Source: Mailhella sp. (GTDB lineage Bacteria > Desulfobacterota > Desulfovibrionia > Desulfovibrionales > Desulfovibrionaceae). From it: 6,526 nt of DNA. The notes beneath the pieces were generated by a model. The model had not been told where the DNA came from, made no database searches, and saw nothing but the letters and a program-made list of their open reading frames with translations. Position 1 is the stretch's first letter; each line of letters opens with the position of its first letter. The translations under genes and the position numbers were made by a program. The stretch spans positions 1-6,526 of the forward strand of contig JAFQPD010000066.1 in assembly GCA_017411945.1 (NCBI GenBank), given 5' to 3'. Shown here piece by piece: positions 1 to 6,162 of this stretch.

Positions 1-792
<792 letters not shown>

Positions 793-799
793 CACTCCG

Positions 800-834
800 G
801 CCCTGCTCAGCCACACGGCCGGGCAGGGCTTTTT
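800..834 (+). terminator. Intrinsic terminator between guaB and guaA
   Basis: GCCCTGCTC (800-808) pairs with GGGCAGGGC (821-829), nine base pairs with one T-G wobble. The stem continues, after an A-C mismatch, as GCC/GGC (810-812 with 817-819) closing an ACAC loop. A run of five T starts at 830. It lies 8 nt after the guaB stop and only 39 nt before the guaA start, so it would either separate the two genes or limit read-through into guaA. Confidence 0.85.
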
Positions 835-861
835 CTTCCACAGAACGGAAAACTCTTTTTC

Positions 862-867
862 AGGAGA
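862..867 (+). promoter_or_regulatory. Ribosome binding site deciding the guaA start
   Basis: AGGAGA lies 6 nt before the ATG at 874. A second in-frame ATG at 901 has no comparable site, so 874 is the better start. This matters because it confirms that the short GuaA is not a mis-called start of a longer protein. Confidence 0.75.
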
Positions 868-873
868 CATCCC

Positions 874-1854
874 ATGTCCAGCAATGTCCGCCCCGAATCC
901 ATGGCGCGCATCAACAACGAAGAACTCGCCCTCGCCTTCATCGACGAGCAGGTAAAAGCCATCCGCGAGCAGGTTGGCGACAAGAAGGTCCTGCTGGCCC
1001 TTTCCGGCGGCGTGGACTCCTCCGTGGTGGCCGCCCTCCTCATCAAAGCCATCGGCCGCCAGCTCGTGTGCGTCCATGTGAACCACGGCCTGCTCCGCAA
1101 GGGCGAACCCGAACAGGTCGTGGAAGTGTTCCGCAACCAGATGAACGCCAACCTCGTCTATGTGGACGCGGTGGACCGCTTCCTCGACAAGCTCGCCGGC
1201 GTGGAAGAGCCCGAAAAGAAGCGCAAGATCATCGGTGCCGAATTCATCCGCGTGTTTGAGGAAGAAGCCCGCAAGCAGGAAGGCATCGAATTCCTCGCTC
1301 AGGGCACCATCTACCCCGACATCCTCGAAAGCGACGGCGTGAAGGCTCACCACAACGTGGGCGGCCTGCCCGACGACCTGCAGTTCGAGCTCGTGGAACC
1401 CGTGAAGCTCCTCTACAAGGACGAAGTGCGCATCGTGGGCAAGACCCTCGGCCTGCCCGACGGCATGGTCTTCCGCCAGCCCTTCCCCGGCCCCGGCCTC
1501 GGCGTGCGCTGCCTCGGCGCCATCACCCGCGACCGCCTCGAATGCGTGCGCGAGTCCGACGCCATCCTTCGTGAAGAATTCGCCAAGAACGGCCTCGAAG
1601 GCAAGGTGTGGCAGTACTTCACCGCCGTGCCGGACTTCCGCTCCGTGGGCGTGTGCGAAGGCAAGCGCACCTACGCCTTCCCCGTCATCATCCGCGCCGT
1701 GAACACCGTGGACGCCATGACTGCCACCGTGGAAGACGTGCCCTTCGCCCTGCTCCAGCACATCACCGACCGCATCCTCAAGGAAGTGCCCGGCGTGAAC
1801 CGCGTGCTGTACGACCTCACCCCGAAGCCCGTCGGCACCATCGAGTGGGAATAA
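874..1854 (+). CDS. guaA: GMP synthase, ATP-pyrophosphatase subunit without glutaminase domain
   Basis: This 326-residue protein contains only the synthetase half of GMP synthase, which activates XMP with ATP (as adenylyl-XMP) and aminates it to GMP. The PP-loop SGGVDSS is at 44-50, the lid and substrate region AQGTIYPD at 142-149, HHNVGG at 159-164, the phosphate-binding RQPFPGPGLGVR at 201-212, and the dimerisation domain ends in the conserved KPVGTIEWE. Typical bacterial GuaA is about 510-525 residues with an N-terminal class I glutamine amidotransferase of about 200; that domain is absent, and the 81 nt between guaB and this gene cannot encode it. Compared with E. coli GuaA from memory, the protein also lacks about eight residues before HHNVGG and reads VHVNHGLLR where E. 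coli has FVDNGLLR. It therefore resembles the two-subunit (archaeal GuaAb-like) form. Ammonia must come from a separate subunit or from free ammonium. Function of the domain present is very secure. Confidence 0.95.
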   Translation: MSSNVRPESMARINNEELALAFIDEQVKAIREQVGDKKVLLALSGGVDSSVVAALLIKAIGRQLVCVHVNHGLLRKGEPEQVVEVFRNQMNANLVYVDAVDRFLDKLAGVEEPEKKRKIIGAEFIRVFEEEARKQEGIEFLAQGTIYPDILESDGVKAHHNVGGLPDDLQFELVEPVKLLYKDEVRIVGKTLGLPDGMVFRQPFPGPGLGVRCLGAITRDRLECVRESDAILREEFAKNGLEGKVWQYFTAVPDFRSVGVCEGKRTYAFPVIIRAVNTVDAMTATVEDVPFALLQHITDRILKEVPGVNRVLYDLTPKPVGTIEWE

Positions 1855-1880
1855 GTCCCGCGCACTGATTGAATGATCCG

Positions 1881-1919
1881 GCCCCGCCCTCGTCCCTCGC
1901 ACGAAGGCGGGGCTTTTCT
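1881..1919 (+). terminator. Intrinsic terminator after guaA
   Basis: GCCCCGCC (1881-1888) pairs with GGCGGGGC (1906-1913). After one mismatch, TCG (1890-1892) pairs with CGA (1902-1904), leaving a nine-base loop. TTTTCT follows. It begins 26 nt after the guaA stop and separates the purine genes from the tat-his unit. Confidence 0.88.
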
Positions 1920-1995
1920 ATGGCATGGAGCACCGGCCGCACCGTATTTCCCTGACAAAACTCTGCTCTTTCGGCTTGCCGGGCCTCGCGCCGTC

Positions 1996-2024
1996 TTGCA
2001 AGAGATATTCTTTCAAGCTATCCT
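1996..2024 (+). promoter_or_regulatory. Putative sigma70-type promoter for the tatB-hisA operon
   Basis: TTGCAA (1996-2001) and TATCCT (2019-2024) are separated by exactly 17 nt, in the only sizeable gap upstream of tatB and downstream of the guaA terminator. This predicts a transcript start near 2031 and a leader of about 100 nt. Each hexamer matches the consensus in four of six positions. Position and spacing are the main support. Confidence 0.45.
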
Positions 2025-2038
2025 TGCAGGGCTTTGCT

Positions 2039-2122
2039 CTCTCCGTCGCCGTAAGCGGTCGTACGGAGAGCCTTCACGGAAATCAAACCTTTTCCCCCTG
2101 AGCGAAGCCGCCTGCGGGGAAA
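2039..2122 (+). promoter_or_regulatory. Structured 5' leader of tatB
   Basis: Two inverted repeats lie in the untranslated stretch before tatB. CTCTCCGT (2039-2046) pairs perfectly with ACGGAGAG (2063-2070) and has a small inner CCG/CGG pairing. TTTCCCC (2091-2097) pairs with GGGGAAA (2116-2122), ending at the edge of the Shine-Dalgarno sequence AGAGGAG (2122-2128). Neither is followed by a T-run, so they are not terminators. The second could affect ribosome access. I recognise no known riboswitch or leader peptide here. The rest of the gap (1920-2038) shows only the putative promoter. Confidence 0.3.
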
Positions 2123-2134
2123 GAGGAGTGCCTC

Positions 2135-2437
2135 ATGTTCGGTATCGGCAGCACGGAATTACTGGTCATACTCGTCGTCGCCCTTCTGGTCCTCGGCCCG
2201 AAGAATCTGCCCAAGATCGCCCATACCATCGGGCGCGCCATGGGCGAATTCCGCCGCGTGTCCACGGAATTCCAGCGCACGCTGAACACCGAGATAGCCC
2301 TCGACGACGAAAAGAAGAAGGCGCAGGAACGCAAGGCCGCCAAGGCCGCCGAAAAGGCCAAGGCCGAAGCTGAAGCCACCAAGGCTGAAACCGCTGCCGA
2401 AGCCGCCCCCGCCCCTGAAAGTGAAAACAAGGCCTGA
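2135..2437 (+). CDS. tatB: Twin-arginine translocase subunit TatB (TatA/B family)
   Basis: This 100-residue single-span protein belongs to the TatA/B family, which works with TatC to export folded proteins with twin-arginine signal peptides across the inner membrane. An N-terminal membrane helix (about residues 5-21) carries the conserved Glu8 and ends in the hinge LGPKNLP (Gly21-Pro22). An amphipathic helix follows to about residue 45. The rest (about 55-100) is a low-complexity Ala/Lys/Glu-rich tail, probably helical and cytoplasmic. The start MFGIGSTELL and the GP hinge favour TatB over TatA, which usually has FG at the hinge; adjacency to tatC agrees. The start is supported by AGAGGAG 7 nt upstream. 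It is the first gene of the tat-his unit and stops 2 nt before tatC. A dual TatA/TatB role cannot be excluded because no separate tatA is in the window. Confidence 0.9.
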   Translation: MFGIGSTELLVILVVALLVLGPKNLPKIAHTIGRAMGEFRRVSTEFQRTLNTEIALDDEKKKAQERKAAKAAEKAKAEAEATKAETAAEAAPAPESENKA

Positions 2438-2439
2438 AC

Positions 2440-3636
2440 ATGAGCGTTTCCATAGAAAAGAAAGAAGCTCAGGAGCAGGAGCTCGCCCAGATCGAAGCCG
2501 CCGAAGGCAAGGCCGAAGCCGTGAGCGAAGAAGCCCCTGCCGAAGCTCCGGAAGCCGCCGAGGATGCGGTCTCTGAACCTGCGCCCGAAGCCGAAGCGAA
2601 GGAAGAAGACGAAGAACGCAGCAACTTCCGCCCGGATGACGTTTCCGACGACGGCAGCCCCCACGGTCCTCTGGATCTCTTTTCCGATGAAGAAGAGGAA
2701 AAGAAGGACGATGCCAAGGAAAAAGAACTTCCCGCCTTCGCCGCCTTCCATGCGCCCGACGGCCGCAAGCCCGGCGAGCTCGACCCTGAAGACGAGGAAG
2801 AGGGCTATGCCCCCGCCCCTCGCAAGCAGGATGAAGACGACGAGGAAGAGGAACTCGATGAAGACGAAGCTCCCATGAGCCTCATGGGGCATCTCAACGA
2901 ACTGCGCCGCCGCCTGTTCCGCATGGTCATCATCGTCATACTCGGCTTCGTGGCCTTCTACGGCGTGGCCGAGTACCTCTACGCCTACCTTTCTGCGCCT
3001 CTGCAGGCTCAGCTCCCCGAAGGCAGCAAGCTCATCTACACCTCGCCCGCAGGGGCCTTCTTCACCTACATGAAGGTCGCCCTCGTGGCCTCCCTGTTCG
3101 GCACCAGCCCCATAACCTTCTATCAGGTATGGGCTTTCATCGCCCCCGGCCTGTATAAGGAAGAGAAGCGAGCCGTTCTTCCGCTGGCCTTCTTCTCCTC
3201 CGTTTTCTTCATTGCCGGTGCGGCCTTCTGCTTCTTCACGGTCTTCCCCATCGCGTTCAAGTTCTTCATGGGCTTCGCTACGGACACCATAGTCCCCATG
3301 ATATCGGTGGAAGAATACCTCGGCTTCGCGCTCAAGCTGCTCATCGCCTTCGGCGTGGTCTTCGAGATGCCTCTCTTTGCGTACTTCCTCTCGCGCTTCG
3401 GCATACTCAGCCCGGACTTCATGCGCCGCCAGCGTCGCTACGCCATCCTGCTCATCTTCATCGTGGCTGCCATCCTCACTCCCCCGGACGTGTTCTCGCA
3501 GTGCCTCATGGCCATGCCCATGCTCATCCTCTATGAAGTGAGCATCTACGTCTCGGCCATCGCCTACAAGAAGAAGGAAAGCAAGCCTGAAGAACCTGAA
3601 GAAGAAAACGACGAAAGCTCGGAGGAACAGGCATGA
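2440..3636 (+). CDS. tatC: Twin-arginine translocase subunit TatC with long acidic N-terminal extension
   Basis: TatC is the six-span inner-membrane receptor for twin-arginine signal peptides. Residues 146-376 form a normal TatC core: HLNELRRRL at 151-159 (Glu154 and Arg156 correspond to E. coli Glu15 and Arg17), YQVWAFIAPGLYKEEKR at 228-244 (Glu242 aligns with Glu103), Glu309 in FGVVFEMP and Asp350 in LTPPDVFSQ. Six hydrophobic spans lie near 161-183, 208-228, 245-270, 293-317, 334-346 and 355-376. E. coli TatC begins only about 11 residues before the HLxELR motif; here about 145 extra residues precede it, rich in Glu, Asp, Ala and Pro, with acidic clusters near 83-95 and 131-144. An acidic tail (380-398) follows the last span. 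An in-frame ATG at 2875 would give a canonical 253-residue TatC. The upstream start fits the tatB junction (weak AAGG 7 nt before it) and continuous coding bias, so I prefer it. Confidence 0.93.
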   Translation: MSVSIEKKEAQEQELAQIEAAEGKAEAVSEEAPAEAPEAAEDAVSEPAPEAEAKEEDEERSNFRPDDVSDDGSPHGPLDLFSDEEEEKKDDAKEKELPAFAAFHAPDGRKPGELDPEDEEEGYAPAPRKQDEDDEEEELDEDEAPMSLMGHLNELRRRLFRMVIIVILGFVAFYGVAEYLYAYLSAPLQAQLPEGSKLIYTSPAGAFFTYMKVALVASLFGTSPITFYQVWAFIAPGLYKEEKRAVLPLAFFSSVFFIAGAAFCFFTVFPIAFKFFMGFATDTIVPMISVEEYLGFALKLLIAFGVVFEMPLFAYFLSRFGILSPDFMRRQRRYAILLIFIVAAILTPPDVFSQCLMAMPMLILYEVSIYVSAIAYKKKESKPEEPEEENDESSEEQA

Positions 3637-4220
3637 CCCGCTCCGCTTCCCTTTCCCGCTCTACCGGTGAGACCTCCGTCCGCCTCGAACTCGTGCTCGA
3701 CGGCGAAGGAAAGACTTCCGTGAGCACCGGCTTCGGCATGCTCGACCACATGCTCACCCTCACCGCCTTCTGGGCCGGCTTCGACCTCAAGCTCGTCTGC
3801 ACCGGCGACATGCATGTGGACGCCCACCATACCGCCGAAGACGTGGCCCTCTGCCTTGGCAGGGCCTTCCGCGACGCCCTTGGCGACCGCAAGGGCATTG
3901 CCCGCGTGGGCTGGGCCCGCGTGCCCATGGATGAAGCCCTCGCCGATGTGACCGTGGACATGTCCGGCCGCCCGTGGCTCGAATACCGCGGCGACGAACT
4001 CCTTCCGCCCGTCATGGCCGGAGAGGAAAAAGACTTGTGGCGCGAATACTACAAGGCTTTCGCCTCCTCGGCCCAGTGCAATCTCCACATAGCCTTCCAG
4101 TACGGCAAAAACGGGCATCACCTGCTCGAATCCGCCGCCAAAGGCTTCGGCCTCGCTCTCGCTCAGGCCGTCCGCCGTACCACCGACCGCATGCCCAGCA
4201 CCAAAGGAAGCCTCGACTGA
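3633..4220 (+). CDS. hisB: Imidazoleglycerol-phosphate dehydratase
   Basis: This 195-residue cytoplasmic enzyme dehydrates imidazole glycerol phosphate to imidazole acetol phosphate in histidine synthesis. It is the monofunctional form: length matches the stand-alone dehydratase and no phosphatase domain is present. Key motifs are GFGMLDHML (33-41), the first metal-binding motif HHTAED (65-70), VPMDEAL (97-103), the second metal motif GHHLLE (161-166), and the C-terminal STKGSL. The two HHxxxE-type motifs bind the manganese ions of the active site in this family. Its ATG overlaps the tatC stop by 4 nt (ATGA), and GGAGG lies 7 nt before the start, inside tatC, which indicates translational coupling. 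It shares the unit with hisA two genes later. Confidence 0.96.
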   Translation: MTRSASLSRSTGETSVRLELVLDGEGKTSVSTGFGMLDHMLTLTAFWAGFDLKLVCTGDMHVDAHHTAEDVALCLGRAFRDALGDRKGIARVGWARVPMDEALADVTVDMSGRPWLEYRGDELLPPVMAGEEKDLWREYYKAFASSAQCNLHIAFQYGKNGHHLLESAAKGFGLALAQAVRRTTDRMPSTKGSLD

Positions 4221-4855
4221 TGAAACTCCGCCACCTTTTCCTCGCTGTCCTCTGCTTTGCCCTGCTTGCCGGCTGCCAGAAGGCCGAAGAGCCCTCCCGC
4301 TTCATCATGCCCGATGTAGTGGTGGCTATCGCCCCCTTCACCCAGCCCACGCAGACCTCTGACCTGCTCTCCGGCTTCATCCCGGAAGGCCAGAAAGAGG
4401 TCTCCCGCAAAAAGCTTGCTGAGCTCGACTCACTTTTCCACTCCAAGCTGCACAGCAGCAAGCACAAGTTCGTATTCCTCTCGCAGGCCGACATCGACGG
4501 CCCCATGGCCAAGGATGAACGCGGCCGCCGCAACGCCCTCGTCACTTGGGCCGAGCGCGCCATGAAGGCCGGGGCCGACATGATCGTGGTCCCGCAGGTC
4601 ATAGAACTGCAGGAACGCGAAGGCGGGGAGGCCGGCGCCATCACTGCCGCCGCCGTCAATATGGACATCTACCTCATCGATGCCCGCAAACCCTTCACCC
4701 TGCTCCAGCGTACCCACTTCTCCGAAGAACAGCAGGCTCTCATCAACGACCTCACCAAAATAGGCACGTTCTTCCGCCGCGGCGGCAAATGGGTCAGCGA
4801 CATAGAGCTTGCCGGTGAAGGCATAGACAAAGCTGTGGAGGAAATGGGCCTATGA
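4220..4855 (+). CDS. Putative outer-membrane lipoprotein of unknown function, in the his operon
   Basis: A 211-residue protein with a clear lipoprotein signal: basic start MKLRH, hydrophobic stretch to about residue 17, and lipobox LLAGC with the acylated cysteine at 19. The +2 residue is Gln, so by the E. coli Lol rule it would go to the outer membrane. The mature part has a hydrophobic strand near residues 32-37 (VVVAIAPF region), a central basic/helical segment, then GADMIVVPQVIELQ and a strand with MDIYLIDA. This alternation, with a GAD-hydrophobic strand followed by a second strand, is loosely like the TolB-N/CsgG-type fold found in several lipoproteins, but I cannot confirm it. The ATG overlaps the hisB stop by 1 nt and AAGGAAG lies 9 nt upstream; an upstream in-frame start at 3974 would overlap hisB and lose the signal peptide. 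I do not recognise a function, and nothing in it suggests histidine chemistry. Confidence 0.82.
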   Translation: MKLRHLFLAVLCFALLAGCQKAEEPSRFIMPDVVVAIAPFTQPTQTSDLLSGFIPEGQKEVSRKKLAELDSLFHSKLHSSKHKFVFLSQADIDGPMAKDERGRRNALVTWAERAMKAGADMIVVPQVIELQEREGGEAGAITAAAVNMDIYLIDARKPFTLLQRTHFSEEQQALINDLTKIGTFFRRGGKWVSDIELAGEGIDKAVEEMGL

Positions 4856-5589
4856 TCATCTTCCCCGCTGTAGATCTTCAGGGCGGCAAAGCCGTCCGCC
4901 TCCATCGCGGCCTTGCCGACCAGTCCACCGTCTATAACGATGACCCGGTGGCCGCCGCCATACACTGGCAGATGCAGGGAGCGGAATGGCTGCACCTCAT
5001 CGACCTCGACGGCGCCTTCCAGGGCAAAAGCGTGAACGCCAAGCTCGTGGCTGAAATAAGCGAGGCCCTTGAAATACCCATTGAGCTTGGCGGCGGCGTG
5101 CGCGATGAAGATGCCGCCCGCATGTGGTTCGATGCCGGTGTCGAACGCCTCATCATCGGCACCATGGCCCTTGAGAATCCCAAGGAATACGCCCTCCTCT
5201 GCAAGCTTTTCCCTGGAAAGATCGGCGTCTCGCTCGACGCTGTGGACGGCCGCCTCAAGACCCGCGGCTGGGTAGCCGATGCCGGGCTCACCATCGATGA
5301 AGTCCTGCCCCGCCTCGTGGACGACGGCACAGCCTTCATCATCTATACCGATATCGCCCGCGATGGCACCCAGTGCGGCGTGAACCTGCCCATGCTCACC
5401 CATCTGGCCAAGGTCAGCCCCGTGCCCGTAGTGGCCGCTGGCGGCGTAGCCACGCTGGACGACATCAAGGCCCTGTATCCCCTGAGCGTGGAAGCCAACC
5501 TGCAGGGCGCGATCTCCGGCCGCGCCATCTACGAAGGCACTCTCGACCTTCCCGAAGCTATGGCCTGGATAAACGCCCAGAAGGCGTGA
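4852..5589 (+). CDS. hisA: ProFAR isomerase (phosphoribosyl-formimino-AICAR-phosphate isomerase)
   Basis: This 245-residue (beta/alpha)8 barrel enzyme performs the Amadori isomerisation of ProFAR to PRFAR, the step before HisF/HisH in histidine synthesis. The N-terminal PAVDLQGGKAVRL carries the catalytic Asp8, and the second catalytic aspartate is Asp129 in SLDAVDG. Phosphate-binding glycine motifs are at LGGG (79-82) and AAGG (195-198), and TDIARDGT is at 166-173. Length and motifs match HisA; HisF has a different N-terminus (cxDvxxG...VKG type), so HisF is unlikely. The start overlaps the lipoprotein stop by 4 nt (ATGA), with GGAGGAA 8 nt upstream. It is the last gene of the unit and is followed within 55 nt by a strong terminator. 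Confidence 0.96.
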   Translation: MIIFPAVDLQGGKAVRLHRGLADQSTVYNDDPVAAAIHWQMQGAEWLHLIDLDGAFQGKSVNAKLVAEISEALEIPIELGGGVRDEDAARMWFDAGVERLIIGTMALENPKEYALLCKLFPGKIGVSLDAVDGRLKTRGWVADAGLTIDEVLPRLVDDGTAFIIYTDIARDGTQCGVNLPMLTHLAKVSPVPVVAAGGVATLDDIKALYPLSVEANLQGAISGRAIYEGTLDLPEAMAWINAQKA

Positions 5590-5610
5590 GCCACGCCTAA
5601 ACCTTCCTGG

Positions 5611-5645
5611 AGCCGCTGATATCGCAAGATATTGGCGGCTTTTTC
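5611..5645 (+). terminator. Strong intrinsic terminator after hisA
   Basis: AGCCGCTGATATC (5611-5623) pairs with GATATTGGCGGCT (5628-5640): 13 base pairs, two of them G-T wobbles, closed by the stable GNRA-type tetraloop GCAA. A T-run starts at 5640. A small 6-bp hairpin, GGCGTG/CACGCC (5583-5597), also spans the hisA stop codon. This closes the tatB-hisA unit. Confidence 0.93.
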
Positions 5646-5703
5646 GTCTCTTCAGGCGAAGCTTGAGCTATTCCGCACATCGGCGTCCTTCTGCCCTTCT
5701 TGG

Positions 5704-5754
5704 AGCAGAACATATCCTTCCTGAAGGCTATAGAAAGCTGCTGCTCTGCTTTTT
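5704..5754 (+). terminator. Possible second terminator-like hairpin downstream of hisA
   Basis: AGCAGA (5704-5709) pairs with TCTGCT (5745-5750), directly followed by TTTT. Inside lies CCTT/AAGG (5716-5727). The large imperfect interior makes it much weaker than the terminator at 5611. It could be a backup site or the end of a short transcript. Confidence 0.25.
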
Positions 5755-6085
5755 GCCCCTTCCTTGCAAAAAAACATCACGAAAATGTCCTGATGCGTCC
5801 AAAGCATCAGTCCCGGGGGCGTACTGCTGCCGGACTTCGTTGAAGTCAGCACAAGGCCGGGTCGGTGAATGCCGCTGAAATTCCGTGCCCCAGCAGAGTG
5901 TTCCCTTTCGTTAGCACAAAACTGAACATTAAAAAATTTTTTGGCCTTGTCTTTGAGCGATCAATCAGGAAACATTCTTGATCAAGTCCAGTTTTTACTG
6001 GCCCTTACTTCACTCTGCCCTAGGATCATGCACAGGGGAAACTCTCCCTGCCGCAAAAAGCCCCAAAGAAATATTTTCACAGCAT

Positions 6086-6118
6086 TTGACGATTTTTCCA
6101 AATATCCTAAGGTGTAAT
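6086..6118 (+). promoter_or_regulatory. Weak candidate promoter for the repeat-protein gene
   Basis: TTGACG at 6086-6091 is a good -35 match in an AT-rich stretch. No ideal -10 lies at 17 nt: TAAGGT (6108-6113) is at 16 nt with a poor match, TATCCT (6103-6108) is too close, and TGTAAT (6113-6118) is 21 nt away. The region is a reasonable place for a promoter, perhaps one needing an activator, but the exact site is unclear. Confidence 0.25.
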
Positions 6119-6150
6119 CACAGCGCAAGCTGATAGCAGAAATAAACTAT

Positions 6151-6156
6151 AAGGAG
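6151..6156 (+). promoter_or_regulatory. Strong ribosome binding site for the repeat-protein gene
   Basis: AAGGAG lies 7 nt before the ATG at 6163, the best-spaced Shine-Dalgarno match outside the tat-his unit. It is the main reason to treat the short downstream frame as a real gene and fixes its start. Confidence 0.8.
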
Positions 6157-6162
6157 CAGCAT

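Larger units (their letters stand above)
5646..6162 (+). other. Non-coding region with many inverted repeats; no gene recognised
   Basis: About 517 bp hold no convincing coding region: short open frames on both strands match nothing I recognise and lack good start signals. GC content falls from about 5880 onward. Inverted repeats include AGCAGA/TCTGCT (5704-5750, followed by TTTT), CTGATGC/GCATCAG (5790-5810), GACTTC/GAAGTC (5833-5847), the palindrome of six A and six T (5931-5942), GATCAA/TTGATC (5959-5983), CTTGATCAAG (5977-5986), CCAGT/ACTGG (5988-6001) and CAGGG/CCCTG (6033-6050). The stretch probably combines the end of the hisA transcript with regulatory DNA for the gene at 6163. A small RNA is possible but not shown. 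Confidence 0.5.

Noticed and set aside
793..873. Remnant of a glutaminase domain upstream of guaA
   Set aside because: The stretch is 81 nt, mostly terminator and ribosome site, with no amidotransferase-like sequence.
2420..2442. Programmed frameshift fusing TatB to TatC
   Set aside because: The tatC frame has a TGA at 2422 just upstream, leaving only a few codons for slippage, and there is no classic slippery site with a following structure; a normal 2-nt gap with reinitiation explains the junction.
2083..2892. A 269-residue minus-strand open frame with many Phe/Leu codons
   Set aside because: It is the complement of the Glu/Ala-rich codons of tatB and the tatC extension; GAA read in reverse gives TTC. 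It has no ribosome site and no recognisable family.
3564..4121. Minus-strand 185-residue open frame over hisB
   Set aside because: It lies opposite secure hisB motifs, has a His/Gly/Ala-rich shadow composition and matches no family.
3974..4855. Longer 293-residue version of the lipoprotein
   Set aside because: The extra 82 residues overlap hisB in another frame and would bury the signal peptide; the ATG at 4220 gives a perfect lipoprotein signal.
4669..5403. Minus-strand 244-residue open frame over hisA
   Set aside because: It is antisense to conserved HisA catalytic motifs, with no start signal.
5652..5878. Overlapping short frames on both strands (66 and 71 residues) after hisA
   Set aside because: They need TTG or GTG starts, have no ribosome site, show no repeat, motif or family, and cover hairpin-rich sequence.
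5957..5986. FNR-type site upstream of the repeat protein
   Set aside because: FNR sites need TTGAT-N4-ATCAA; the half-sites here are 0 or 2 nt apart, or in the opposite orientation.
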